A stretch of 64,000 nt of DNA from positions 43,149,159 to 43,213,158 of the forward strand of contig NC_087064.1 in assembly GCF_963678635.1 (NCBI RefSeq), in the 5' to 3' direction. The notes beneath the pieces were generated by a model, which was not told where the DNA came from, ran no database searches, and saw only the letters and a list, made by a program, of their open reading frames with translations. Position numbers and translations under genes: made by a program. The DNA is from Symsagittifera roscoffensis. Taxonomy: Eukaryota > Xenacoelomorpha > Acoela > Convolutidae. This document shows, piece by piece, positions 44,095 to 58,087 of the stretch. Position 1 is the stretch's first letter. Each line of letters begins with the position of its first letter.

Positions 44095-46815
44095 ATGCAT
44101 AAAAAAGCAACAATTACTTTCGCATTTGCAACAATTCTCCTGATCATTTTTACTAAAAGCAACATTCTAAAAACAAAATAATTTTTGTTTAAAACAATTA
44201 TCTAACAAAAACAATTAAAATTGCTAACCAGCAACCGAGTAAACAAGCTTACCAACCACTTCTCGCAAGACCCTCTAACAACCGCAAGATCCAGTCAAAC
44301 AAGTCAACCACAGTCATCTACACGTATTTCATTTCAGGAAAATCCCTATACATTTGACGGGAGACACGCCTCATTATCCGAACCCTTAATAACAGCCATT
44401 CGCCAAGCACCCCTAGGTGAACCACAATACGAAACAGCATACAACAATTACCGCTCTTTTCTACAAGATCTTTACATACAATCCAAAACCAAAAATTAAA
44501 TGTAAAATCGATAGACAATTTATTCACCCACCAAGAAACCGAAAATTTGCATCACCAAAAGTTAAATTAAGTTACCTTCATCACCCTCTTCGACCCCTTC
44601 GGAGCTTTCTAAAAATACAATTCAAAGTACCCCCCATCACTACAGACAATTTACCAGCAAATTACCCCAAATATCCCATCAGACTATATTGGTTCAACAC
44701 CAAGCTCTGAACAAGTTGGTGAAAATCCTTTCAATCACCCCTTGTCAACACAACGTCTAGCACATTGGATGACGCAAGCATTCTACCAAGGCGCACCAAA
44801 TTTGTTAAACGACCCCGTAGATTTTCCTCCCGGATAAATTTGAATATATTTGTAGCACGCCTACCCTATTTGGTCAACATCTTGATTTACCAAAGTAATA
44901 TAGAAAGACTTTTGCATCTTAACCCTGAATAATGCAAAAAATAATGAAATCAAAGATTGAAAATAACCACCAATATAGGGACAAATCGTAAATTTTTAAG
45001 CTTTCAAGTTTTATCAGGCTCTGCGCATCAGACAGAACTTGAAAAACACCAGGGTCGAATTAAAATAGACAATAAATACCCCTACCACGGTGCACTTGGA
45101 CGTCAAACTATGGCTTACATGATAAAAATTTGATACCTCATTTAGGAATTAAAAACTCTTCGAACTGTAAAGCTGACACAAGGAACAAAGGCTATAAAAA
45201 AAATTTGTTTTTTGATTGGAAACTGCAATTGGAAAAGGTACAACGTGGTTTAAAAGACTATTTTATATCAAGGAATACGCTTACCTTGTAAAAAAAACCA
45301 AGGATATTGCGATCCTACCACTCGCACACAAGCAACTATTGTTTAGTACCTAGAAGACACATAAGCCACATTTCAAAATGCTAAAATTCACGCAATAAAC
45401 TTTCAAAAATTTCTGTTTTTGAATCAATTCTTTTTGAAAAAGTCAACCCTGAGAAAATTTATTAATTGATAGATCTATTAATCAAAAATATAAAAATATT
45501 GACGGTACTGAAATCAAATTAACCTTTTTTAAAAATACCCTGAAACAGAAGTCGCAGGTAAATATCCAAAACCACTCTTCAAAACACAATATTGAGAACA
45601 AAGAAAAAAGTTTCGACATAAAAACAGGAACACTAAAAATTAACCTAGCAGAACCATATCAAAGCCGCAAAGATAAAACGTTTTATATCCCAGTACATTT
45701 ATTAAAAAGACAGGAAATCCTGTGGGAAAACTTCGCCCAGAAGATACATGTAGCACACGTTTTCAAAAAATCTCACTTTTGAGTAACACATGTCTTGGTG
45801 CAATCCACTATGATATACATCGAGATATTAAACTGGACTATACAATAGGTAGAATTTTTCAGGAAATGTGACTAACTGAACTAGAAACACTTCATCATTT
45901 ATGTGAATTTGAACATACTTAATTACTACAGTCACTCGCTTTAGCAGTATTAAAATTACCCTAAGCAGGATTATTATTATGAGGCAATAGATTAAAATTC
46001 ATTGACTATGATGGAAACATTCTCTGGTACTACACATTAAGTTTAAAAAATTTCGCCATTAAACGCTTTTGAAGATAAAAGATGTTACAAAAGAATCTCT
46101 ATTTTTTATAAAAAATAAAGTATATTTCGTTGAAACACTGTCACTGAGACGTACATATTTTTGAGATACAACTGTCCCGTGTGAATAGCCACAATGTAAA
46201 ACAGCCAAAGCCAAACGAAGATAAATATTACCTTCTTACTCCATACCCTACTCTTATGCCACCATTAAAGAAATTTTCACCAAAAAGCAGAAGAGAAATC
46301 GCCCGTAACGCGAACATAGAATTACAATCAATAGGTATTTATTCCAGATCAAATATACAACATCACTTTCGAACAGAACAACTTCAAGAACTCATCATTA
46401 AAATGCATACAATACAAAGACAATCAATTTCCCCAATTAATATCTCTGGTTTTGTAATTGTAAAAAAAAAAACTAAATCCTAGTCTTTCTAAGATGGCCC
46501 TTCTATATATTAGAAAGATTGATTATTTGATACGCCATTTTTAACATTTTTGTATTCCTCTTCTCATTCCTGAAAGGTATCTATAACACATGCGCAATAC
46601 ATACACAGATAAAGATACAATCAAAATCAAGGTTACAAGCATATTTTTTGCAATTTTTGGAATGTTTTCTACCTCGATCAGCAAAATTCTCCACGATGCT
46701 CAAATTAGCGAATACAATAAGAAATTTTTTAAAACATCAAATGCTACTTATGATATTTTGCAAAACAATATAAATCTAACATCTACAGTACCACCACACT
46801 TACACCACCTATAAA
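44095..46815 (+). pseudogene. Third ORF of element C (candidate env-like), copy 1
   Basis: An acceptor-like 'ataatttgcag' precedes an ATG at 44095 that opens a Lys-Lys then hydrophobic leader ('TFAFATILLIIF'), resembling a signal peptide. The remainder is in pieces: a polar segment (44221-44499), a long disrupted middle and a 46181-46483 frame rich in polar residues. A final 74-codon frame covers 46590-46814. Position after pol and the spliced leader suggest an env-type gene as in errantiviruses, but I see no conserved fusion motif, so the assignment is an inference. Broken by many stops. Confidence 0.4.
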
Positions 46816-47214
46816 AAACTCACTCTTCACGTTTAGTACCACGAAAACATAGGAATACATTAGCAGTAACAGAGCACACCTCTCAAGGTCATAGTTACCC
46901 ACAAAAAAAACCCAGTATCTCATATAGCACTCCACGATTTATGACACATATGAACAGATTGTAGAACAACCACATACATCAAAATTTCGTTCTCACAGCA
47001 ACCAATTTTTTAGCACACGATGAGCCGACAGATTGGATCCCTCAACCGTTCCCTTTCCTTTCCATCTAACCTTCAACGCCAATCCTCAGGCATCTGACTT
47101 TCAGACCTTACTTCTTCTCCCCCCCCCCCCTAACCTTTCAACTAATGGTTTTTAAAACTATTTCTAACTTTAATAACTCTCGATGAATTCCTCGACTCAG
47201 AACCTAGCACATCT

Positions 47215-47925
47215 ACTTTTTCACCAAAAAGTCATATGTAACAAAATCCGTGAACTCCCAAACGAGACAATAAAACAACCAGCAGTAAGAATTGAAACTC
47301 TAGTAAGAAAAACATACTCTCTCAATACGCATGACTACAAAAAAATGAAAATGAATCAAGTTTTAAGGATGACTCCAACACTACAATTACGCAAAAGTGC
47401 AATAAAAAGAAAACATGACATACATCCATCACCTTTTCAAGAAACCCAGTTAAATTTTCAAAAACTATTAGATAAATAGGAACAAGCTGAAATCACGATT
47501 ACAGTAGAAGAAATCGAAAATTTCAAACTGCAATATGTAAAAGACATCCAGACAACAACTACACAAGTTAATCATATTCATGACTCTGACAATGAGTTGG
47601 AAGAAGAAAACACCCAGATAATAAACATCTATGAAAAGAGTCCAAGTTTCAAAGATAATTCATCATTCAGAAAGTGGCGCAAATATTGTCGTAGATATGG
47701 AAACAGCATTGCTGGATGCAGACAAAAACAACAGGTTAACCAAAACAAACCAGACAACCACAGAGAACTAAATAAATCTTTTTACCAAAACAAGGAAAAA
47801 GAGCAAAGTCTACTAAACAAGAACGTGCAAATTAAAAGCAGCCCAGAAAAACCACCTTCAGATAGGTACTCCAATTACAGAATACAAAATCATTATCGGA
47901 ATTTTTTTCCATAAGATCCCCGGAT
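47215..47925 (+). pseudogene. gag region of element C, copy 2
   Basis: The unit-2 gag begins abruptly at about 47222, where a third-ORF-side sequence ('ctactttttcacc') joins 'aaaaagtcatatgtaac'. The frame 47183-47479 reads 'NETIKQPAVRIETLVRKTYSLNTHD' and 'TPTLQLRKSAIKRKHDIHPSPF', better preserved than in copy 1. The frame 47597-47914 carries the knuckle remnant and a Gln/Asn/Lys-rich linker. The upstream capsid half is absent in this copy, so it is a recombination product. Confidence 0.75.
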
Positions 47926-49999
47926 AAAATTTATCCAGAAGATCCCCGGATAAAATTGTACACAAAAGATGTATAAAAGATCCAGAAGTCAAAATAGCCA
48001 ATATTGCAAAAATTACCCAAGATCAAACTCAAAAAGAAGAAGTTACCTGAACTAAAATAGGAATCATTCTTATTCAAACTCTCGGAAGAGGTACAATTCT
48101 AGAAACTGTTCGAGAACTTCATCATACAACCGATGTTAAAGTTGTTCAAACTGTAGAAATCGAGTTATTCGAACAGTAGATCACAAAACTATTCTAAGAG
48201 TAGACTAATTTATAACAAAAACAGGTCCCGTGATAGCTCCAAGAATCAAAACAACAACTACCCAAAAAGACAAAGAAACTACTCTCAGTCACCATATAGA
48301 AAAAACACTCAATATTCAAACTCACAAAGTTAAAACTAAAAAAAACGAAAACCAAAACATCAAAGACAAATTATTCAAGTACATTCAACAGAAAACACCC
48401 AACCAGACCCTCCGGGTATTGACAAAAGAGAAAACTCGGAATTACAGTTAAATCACATAAATGGTGAAACTACACATGAAGAGAGCGAAACAGAAAATAA
48501 GCTTTTAATAAACATCCTTCAAGTCAAAAACGAAAACGAAACAATATTCGATTCGAATCAATACAAAAACAATGCAACCAAATCTAATCTAAACGAACCA
48601 ATGGATAGCCAAAATATCGTATATTATACACCACACATTAATGATAATAAATCAAATCAGAATAATACCTATCAAAATCTGAAAAAAAAACACAACCGCC
48701 GGAAGAAAAAATCTGGATAATCCAACTTCTTTTAGAGAAACCAAAAAAAAAAAGATTTTTAATCACCAGACCATGAAAATCATTTTCTGATTGTTTAAGA
48801 AGCAGAATCAAATATTAGAAGCAATCCCACTTGAAATGAAATTCAAACTCTACATCAAAACTTTCACCCTCTAAAAACTCAAGTAAATTAGCCACAGCAC
48901 AAGGAGTAAATCTTACAAACTATGGAAATATTCATTTATACCTTGTTACAACCCAAAAAAGGGAACAAAATTAGCTTTTAAAAAAACTATTGAAACAATT
49001 ATTTCACATAACACATATAAAACACAATATTATTGGAATCTCGTTTATTACAATAAAAATTCCCCATATGAACACATTGAAAAGTAAATTAGATATACAA
49101 GAATAAATAATACATCTCAAAAGGACAAATATACAAAAATAAATAAAACATCTCAAGGATTTTTCTAAAGACTCAATAAGCAACCTCCATTTTTCTCAAA
49201 ATTTTACCTCAAATATAATCAACAACGCAAACACTTAAAACCATTACCAGGTAACGTAAATAGTTTCTCTATAAGTCAAGTCATCAATATAATTTTGATC
49301 AAAGTAAAAAAATATATACATATCTGACCTTGAATTTAAATCAATTCATAAGTTTTTTAGATTAACAAATTCATCCATGAATTATGCAAAAGAAACAAAT
49401 TCAGACATAATATTTCTACATGTATACAACAACTCATCATATAAAATCACATTACCCCTTGAAGTCTTAGGATTTTGCCAAACAAATGCATAAATCCATC
49501 CGACAGAAGAAAGAGCATTCAGAGTAAATAACATTTTGAAGTTACTACATATTTGTCAATCAACCGTTCTTAATGAAGAGTTATATAGTATTAATATTAC
49601 AATTGATGCTACACGAAATACAGACTATTTCACGAAAATATCCTATTTTAAACCTAGATTTCAAAAAAATGCAAATGAACAACAAAATTTTCTCACAATG
49701 TCCAATTTCTAACATTCTCAAATCAATTAACAAGAATTGGATCAGTAAGCAGAACTGTTAATAAAATACTCAATGGTCTACGCTACATCTTGACTGAACT
49801 TGATGTTGGTAAAACACATTCACCATTACACCTCTTTCTTAATTATGGCGCAGTTTTCAAAAGCAACGATCAAGTAAAGTACCAATTCAATTACAAGATA
49901 AAGTAAACAGATTACTAGACATTCTGGAAATCATATCATCAGTTAACAAAGATGAACAACCGATAGGGAACAATTTCATAATTCACGTTATCAATCTCG

Positions 50000-51190
50000 C
50001 GAAAGGATAATTGTTAAAAATTACAAATTGTTTTAGACGCAAGGTATCTCAATTCCCTAATTGATGAATCTAAAGGTTATTGGCCCATAGAACCAATCCA
50101 ATTAATACTCATTAAATCAAACGGACAGTATTAAACAGCTGCTGACATGAACAGCGCATATAATCAAATTCCACTAGACGAACAATCACCACGACTTACG
50201 TAATTCGTCATTGGAAACCAACAATATGAATTTAATAGACTCCCTATGAAATATCCTTAGGACCTGCAGCTTTTTGAGCTTTTATATGCAAAATATTTTT
50301 TGAACACTTAATCTTGTTTAAAACGTTATCACAATTCAGACGATGTTTTTCACAATCAAAAGCAATACAAGAATTGTTTAAAGTATTAGAAAGATATCAT
50401 CAGCTTTTTCTAAAAGAAAACATGAAAGCAGCCCCAGATGTATCACATTTTCTTCTCACATGCTCGTCTTAGATTCCTTGGACATATTATTGAAGGTAGT
50501 ACAAAAACTCTATTAAGATCAAGAATAGATCCTTTTTTAAAATTTCAACCCCCATCTAATAAAACAAAAATCCATGACGTCCTTGGTATATTAAACTTTT
50601 TAAATTAAACATGTTTATGAAACTTCAACCGCCATCTAATAAACACAAAATCTAAGAAGCCCTTGGTATGTCAAATTTTCTAAGTAATCATGTTTATAAA
50701 ATGCAACTATACCTTTTTATAATTTTTTTAGACAAAAAAAAACAACTTTGAATGGACAATAGAACATCAAAAACATTTTGCTGAAATGAAATTTCTTCTC
50801 GCAGAACAGATCTCAAACAGATCCAAATCAATCATTCTCTGCCATGTATGACGCCTCAAATTTTGGCATTAGCGCAGCATTCTTACAATCACTTGAAGGT
50901 ACAAACAAAATGAACCTTTTATTAGCAAGTTGATGACTTTGTACATAAGCCGAATTTAGACTCTCTACGCTTATGACAGAATGTACAGCTATAATATATA
51001 CACTCACAGAAGATGAATTTTTAATCCTTGGATCAAAACATCCATCAATTCTTTTTCCAGATCGAAAGCCAACAATTTTTTCTAAAACAAAGACCAAACC
51101 CAAACCAAAAAATTATAGATTTCAACTTATCTAAATGATATTTCCAAACCTACATATAGTTTAGACAGCAGGAAAAAACCTTGTTTTACC
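50000..51190 (+). pseudogene. Reverse transcriptase and RNase H of element C, copy 2
   Basis: This repeats the copy-1 blocks: 'AADMNSAYNQIPLDEQSPRLT' plus the shared TAA (50137-50230), 'RFLGHIIEG' (about 50470), and RNase H 'MYDASNFGISAAFLQ' (50842-). In the Y-x-D-D position one frame still reads 'NSDDVF', so the Asp pair survives here while copy 1 has lost one. The late RNase H block reads 'FPDRKPTIF' (His replaced by Arg). A 90 bp partial repeat near 50545-50690 duplicates 'cttcaaccgccatctaataaa'. The integrase deletion junction at about 51185-51205 is the same as in copy 1. Confidence 0.82.
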
Positions 51191-52312
51191 TAATAAAAAA
51201 ATTAATGCAACATAGGAAAAATCTTTTACCATACTACCCAGAAGAATACGCCCTTCGCAAATTAACACAATTTTACTCCTTTACACGACTAAATATTGGA
51301 GAAAAATCTTCCGAAATTGACAACCAAAAAAAATATCATTTTTTCCCAGAGAAGAAGTTGAAAATACCCAAAAACAAAGGATTATTCACAAACTAGAAGC
51401 AAAAACTTAATACCAGAAACAAAAAACAAATCACAACAACGCAAATCGTCGCGACTCAGAAGTCAACCACGAAAAGATTTTAAACTTTCATTCCACAATC
51501 TAAAACCTTGGAAGAGGTAGAATTTCAGAATTCCCGCTGAATAATAAAAATACGTTTAATATACTCGGATAATTTCTTCTCAAAAGTCTTTCATTTTTAA
51601 TCTTGAACAACTAGTTTAAATACAGCCAATCACAATCGTTTCAAACACCCCCCATTACGATACAACCCTACCCTATCACTCAGTACAAATATCAACAAAA
51701 TTGTCTCAAGTTAAACCCCACAGTTTCCCAAAAAGGAAATGTGAAATCAACCTAAAGACAAAATCTGACAAAATCATTCAGCCTAAAGTCTATATATCTT
51801 CCAAAAACCCCTAATCATCAATAATAAAAAACAAAACTAGGAAGCTCATTTCTAAATCCCCAGTCTTTACTTCACCAAAAACTTCTCGTATCCAACTCAC
51901 TTGTCAAAAGTCAATAAACAATCCGACCGCACTAGATATCCAACCCAAAAAAAATTTCCACGAAACAAATCATTTCTCAAATGCTTCTTTCCAGACTAGT
52001 TCAATATTTTAAGATAATCATTTCAAAATTACTATCAATTATGCAACACTTTTACAATTTTGTTTTTTTTTATTTTCATTGACACTCTAGAAACAGCAGT
52101 TTTCATATTCACAAGCTTTCGGAGCCTCTTCGTAATTTTCTTCTCCCTCATTTAAACTTACTATAACTTTTCAAAAATTCTTGAACACCTCTTCAGGTAT
52201 GAAGTTTTAACAACTTTTAGAATGCTACGAACTTACTTTAATATGGAAGTTATCTTTATTGTTTTTGTGAGTTTCGTCGCCTTTTAGTTTAAATAATCCT
52301 AATAATTTGCAG

Positions 52313-55300
52313 ATGCATAAAAAGGCAACAATTACTTTCGCATTTGCAATTCTCAGATCATTTTTACTAAAAACAACATTCTAAAAACAACATAGACTTT
52401 GTTTAAAACATTTATCTAACAAAAACAATTTAAATTGCTAACCAGCAACCGAGTAAACAATCTTACCAACCACTACTCCCAAGACTCTCTAGCAACCGCA
52501 AGATCCAGTCAAACAAGTCAACCACAGTCATCTACACGTATTTCATTTCAGGAAAATCCCTATACATTTGACGGGAGACACGCCTCATTATCCGAACCCT
52601 TAATAACAGCCATTCGCCAAGCACCCCTAGGTGAACCACAATACGAAACAGCATACAAAATTTACCGCTCTTTTCTACAAGATCTTAACACACAATCCAA
52701 AACCAAAAATTAATTGTAAAATCGATAGACAATTTTTTCACCCACCAAGAAATCGAAAATTTGTATCACCAAAAGTTAAATTAAGTTACCTTCATCACCC
52801 TCTTCGACCCCTTTGGAGCTTTCTAAAAATACAATTCAAAGTACCCCCATCACTACAGACAATTTACCAGCAAATTACCCCAAATATCCCATCAGACTAT
52901 ATAGGTTCAACACCAAGCTCTGAACAAGTTGGTGAAAATCCTTTCAATCACCCCACGTCAACACAAAGTCTAGCACATTGGATGACACAAGCTTTCTACC
53001 AAGGCGCACCAAATTTGTTAAACGACCCCTTAGACCTTCCTCCCGAAAACTCTTTATTTTTGCCAGAAACCTTATAACGCCCGTCAACACCTTCAAAAAC
53101 AAGTCAAACACAAAGCACTACGTTTCTCTCAAAGTTTCCTACAAAGTTAGACGATCGGTATCGAGAACTTCTAAGCACAAATGTACCTCTACGATTAAAT
53201 TTGAATATATTTGTAGCACGCCTCCCCTATTTGCTCAACATCTTGAATTACCAAAGTAATGTAGAAAGACTTTTGCATCTTAACCCTGAATAATGCAAAA
53301 AATAATGAAATTCAACGATTAAAAATAACCACCAATAAAGGGACAAATCGTAAATTTTTAATTTTTCAAATTTTATCAGACTCTGGGCATCAGGCAGAAC
53401 TTGAAAAACACCAGGGTCGAATTAAAATAGACAATAAATACCCCTACCACGGTGCACTTGGACGTTAAACTTATGGCTTACATGATAAAAATTGGCTACC
53501 ACATTTAGGAATTAATAACCCTTCGACTTGTAAAGCTGACACAAGGAACAAAGGCTATCAAAAAAATTTGTTTTTTGATTGGAAACTGCAATTGGAAAAG
53601 GTACAACGTGATTTAAAAGACTATTTTATATCAAGGAAAACGCTTGCCTTGTAAAAAAAACGCGGGATACTGCGATCCTACCACTCGCACACAAGCAACT
53701 ATTGTTTAGTACCTAGAAGACACATAAATCACATTTCAAAATGCAAAAAGTCACGCGATAAACTTTCAAAAATTTCTTTTTTTGAATCAATTCCTTTTGA
53801 AAAAGTCAACCCTGAGAGAATTTATTAATTGATAGATCCATGATAGATCTATTAATCAAAAATATTAAAATATTGACGGTACTGAAATCAAATTAACACT
53901 TTTCAAAATTACCCTGAAACAGAAGTCGCTGGTAAATATCCAAAACCACTCTTCAAAACACAATATTGAGAACAAAGAAAAAAGTTTGGACATGAAAACA
54001 GGAAAACTAAAAATTAACCTATCAGAACCATATCAAAACCGCGAAGATAAAACATTTTATATCCCAGTACATTTTTTAAAAAGACAGGAAGTCCAGAGGA
54101 AAAACTTCGCCCAGAAGATAAATGTAGCAAACATTTTCGAAAACCCTCACTTTTGAATAACACATGTCTTGGTGCAATCCACTATGATATACATCGAGAT
54201 AATAAACTAGACTATACAGTAGGTAGAATTTTTCAGGAAATGTCACTAACTGAACTAGAAACACTTCATCATTTATGTGAACTTGAACATACCTAAATAC
54301 TACAGTCACTCGCTTTAGCAATATTAAAATTACCCTAAGCAGGATTATTATTATGAGGCAATAGATTAAAATTCATTAACTATGATGGAAACATTCTCTG
54401 GTACTACAAATTAAGTAAAAAAAATTTATATTAAACGCTTTTGAAGATAAAAGATGTTACGAAAGAATCTCTATTTTTTATAAAAAATAAAGTATATTTC
54501 GTTGAAACACTGTCACTGAGACGTACATATTTTTGAGATACAACTGTCCCGTGTGGATTTGAAAATAGCCACAATGTAAAACAGCCAAAGCCAAACGAAG
54601 ATAAAAATTACCTTCTTACTCCATACCCTACTCTTATGCCACCATTAAAGAAATTTTCACCAAAAAGCATAAGAGAAATCGCCCGTAACGCGAACATAGA
54701 ATTACAATCAATAGGTATTTATTCCAGTTCAAACAACATCACTTTCGAACAGAACAACTTCAAGAACTCATCATTAAAATGCATACAAAACAAAGTCAAT
54801 CAATTGACCAAAACTTACGAAAACTCGCTGAAAACGCAGATTTTTTAGGTAAATACGCACTAGATTACAGCGAATACTTTCAGGATATTAAAGACCATAA
54901 ATATCTTAACGGCAAAAAATACCGTCCACAAAATATTTCCCCAATTAATATCTCTAGTTTTGTAAATGTAAAAAAAAAACGAAATCGTAGTCTTTCTAGG
55001 ATGACCCTACTATATATTAGAAATATTGATTATATGATACGCCATGTTTAACATTTTTGTATTCCTCTTCTCACTACTGAAAAGTATCTATAACACATGC
55101 GCAATACATACACAGATAAAGATACAAGCAAGGTTACACGCATATTTTTTGCATTTTTTGGAATGTTTTCTACCTCGATCAGCAAAATTCTCCACGATGC
55201 TCAAATTAGCGAATACAATAAGAAATTTTTTAAAACATCAAAGGCTACTTATGATATTTCGCAAAACAATATAAATCCAACACCTACAGTACCACCACAC

Positions 55301-55316
55301 TTAAACCACCTATAAA
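52313..55316 (+). pseudogene. Third ORF of element C (candidate env-like), copy 2
   Basis: The same acceptor-like 'ataatttgcag' and ATG (52313) as in copy 1. The segments are 52435-52713, 52631-53077 and 52978-53259 (overlapping frames of one polar domain), a disrupted middle, then 54636-55051, about 30 codons longer than its copy-1 counterpart, which has an internal deletion at 46415. It closes with 55097-55315. A hydrophobic run ('MFNIFVFLFSLL') lies near 55044. As in copy 1, the env-like call is inference. Confidence 0.4.
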
Positions 55317-55595
55317 AAAAATCACTCTTTACGTTTAGTACCACGAAATTATAGGAATACATTAGCAGTAACAGAGCATACCTTTTAAGGTCATAGTTAC
55401 CCACAAAAAAAACCCAGTATCTCATATAGCACTCCACCATTTATGACACATATGAACAGATTGTAGAACAACCACATACATCAAAATTCCGTTCTCACAG
55501 CAACCATCTTTTTAGCACACGATGAGCTGACAGATTGGATCCTTCAACCGTTCCCTTTCCTTTCCATCTAACCTTCAACGCCAATACTCAGGCAT

Positions 55596-57260
55596 ATGTC
55601 TTTCAGACCTGACTTCTTCTCCCCCACCCTGCTTTCAACTAACTCACTACTCATGGATTCAGACAATTCGACACGAATGGTTTTAACACTATTTCTAACT
55701 TTAATAACTCTCGATGAATTCCTCGACTCAGAACCTAGCCCATCTACTTTTTCACAGGCTCCTTTTCAGCCGCTCAATTCCCAACTTTCGAATGAATCGT
55801 CTCCAGTCCCCTCTACCTATACTGATGCCACTCCTTTTCTTTCCCTGATGTCAAGCGACCAAACTGACCCACCTAGCACCATGACAGATAAGAAGTTAGA
55901 GCATGAACTAGACAACTTCATAACACTACAACAGCACATTCATAATACAACTAATACCCTAACTATTCACCAACTAACACACTCTACCTCAATATCAGAG
56001 TCCTCAATTTAATCAGCAAACGCTGAAACTACAATAGGCCATAGAGTTTTTAAACGCAAACACCCTATCGCAACACCCCAACTCTTAATCAGCCGTTCCC
56101 GAACATCTCGACTATAAGTCCTCCATCTACAGCATACTAACAGCAATGAATTTTAGTTTATAACCTATCATTTGTCCCTCAATATACTTACTATACGACC
56201 ACTAACGACAGCCAACTGAACTTCGTTGAAGAATATAGCCTGTTATTCACACTTTCTTGGACTTCATACTACCACTTTATTAACCCATTAGCCCTTCCCT
56301 TTTACAACACCCTCGAAGACAACGAATTATGCCAAACCCGCCTATACAGACTAAAATCTGCACTTCACGAAAAACAATTCACACAATCAGACTAAACCAA
56401 ACACTTAACAATTAACAACGCGCAAATAGATTCTCAATAAATCACTATGATCATGCATTACCACGCTACATGGAAGATACCCCAAATGAGGACGACCTTA
56501 ATGTTAACCCTCAACTAACAAAAAATTTTAAACTAAATTCGAATATGTATTTTACATAGATAGTAACAACAAAAAACTCGATAAATTTATCGCTACTGCA
56601 CTAAACAAACTCTTAAGCATACGAGTCATACTTAAGTAATTTAACCACGATGCTTTTACTTTTCACTTCCTTACACCTAAGGAACTTGACGTACACTGTT
56701 CGCATGAAATCATGTTACGAACAAAATTAACACATATGTACACATTATAAAATCATGCAATGTCACTATACATCTAACACACCAACACGTAAACCACAAC
56801 ACAGATTTACAATCGTTAACTCAAAATACACTTCAACAGAATTCTTAAATTTCACTTCCTGCATAAAAAAGCACTAACCTCCACGCCATCCTCCGTAATT
56901 ATGATTCCATCCGACAATTGTATATATTTTTTCCACTAGCCAAATCCTTTGACGCTGATGACTCTCGCCCACTAATTTTCCCCCACTAACTTATACAGCC
57001 CATTGAAGTCACCATACTAGAATATATCCAAAACGCTGAATAAAACCATAAATAGTATAATTTATTTCAAAACACACGTCATGAATTCTCATTTGATAAA
57101 GAAGAACTAAAGATCGTCAGGGCGTTGGAGCTGCTCTGGCATCTACTTCAAAATAAAAACCTCATCAGCATGCTTGCGAAACTTCTCACATCATCCGACA
57201 CAATCCGAACTAACTTCCCCAATGAGTTATTCGCTGATGACAACCCCTCGTACGTATGCA
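55596..57260 (+). other. A-rich coding debris after element C unit 2
   Basis: A 138-codon frame (55596-56012) is Ser/Thr-rich and low complexity. Its first ~150 bp match 47090-47222, so it belongs to the repeated unit and shows what followed the third ORF before the unit junction formed. Beyond it, 56.0-57.2 kb contains further interrupted frames with plausible helical stretches (for example near 56290-56390), but no motif I can name. A 5' gag region of a further copy is one possibility. Confidence 0.35.
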
Positions 57261-58055
57261 TTAATTATTTCATTTAAAAAACAAAACAAAACACTCACCA
57301 TTCTTTATCAATTTCTCACCTTCCTCTTTTAGATTTCACCTATCATTCATCTAAAAAGAATAAATGCAAATAAAAAAAGTAAATTCTTTTGTCATTCTTT
57401 TTAATTTATATTAAAAATGACAATGAGTTAAAAACGCAGTAAATTTCGATACAGCAGTATATTAATAACTCGGCGGTAAGTGAGATTGTAACATTCGCCC
57501 GGAAGATACATATCGATGGAGAACAAAACTAAGTCCTAAGACGACTGGCTAACGTCTAAACAGAGCTTTGCATGCTTTTCACCGTCTCTACCAAGCCAGT
57601 ACTTTCGGTGGTCTTTCTAACATCGGGTCGACAAAAAACGTTACTGCTTTCGGCTTCGGTCAAAACACTCAAATTAACTTAATTACATGCAGAAATAGTG
57701 AGCTCATGGCTGGGTCTCAGTATCCCCAGACCACGAGGTCACTCCTAAAAACAGGGCTACTACTTATTGAATTATTATTGTTTTTGTTCAGTAGATAAAA
57801 ATCATCATCTCCATCGAAGATGGATCAACCCTTTTCCCCCAACTCCTAGCTTCTCATCTTAGTAGAATGAATTCAGATGTTAATTAAATTCAAATCAGGA
57901 CATGACAGGGAAGCTAAAAATTCATATAAGATGATAAAAGTTTCAGTCCCGAAACCCCTCCGGATTCTCGAATCCACTGAATCAAGCAAGTTAAGCTTGA
58001 TTTCTCTGTAACCCGGAAGCCTGGTTTCCACCCCTCACTGTTGTTAGCAACTGCT

Positions 58056-58087
58056 TTGCAACTATTGTAGCGACACAATAGTTGCAA
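58056..58087. repeat. 13 bp perfect-stem palindrome
   Basis: 'ttgcaactattgt', six-base loop 'agcgac', then 'acaatagttgcaa'. Confidence 0.95.

Larger units (their letters stand above)
37200..57260 (+). mobile_element. Decayed gypsy-like element C, tandemly duplicated, integrase deleted
   Basis: A-rich plus strand throughout. Two direct units (about 39090-47222 and 47223-55755) show the same order: capsid, zinc knuckle, protease, RT, RNase H, deletion, pol tail and third ORF. Partial gag sequence precedes the first unit, and unassigned A-rich coding debris follows the second. No LTR lies between the units. Stops and indels are dense. Errantivirus-like organisation (gag-pol plus a third ORF behind a splice acceptor) is inferred. 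Confidence 0.75.
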
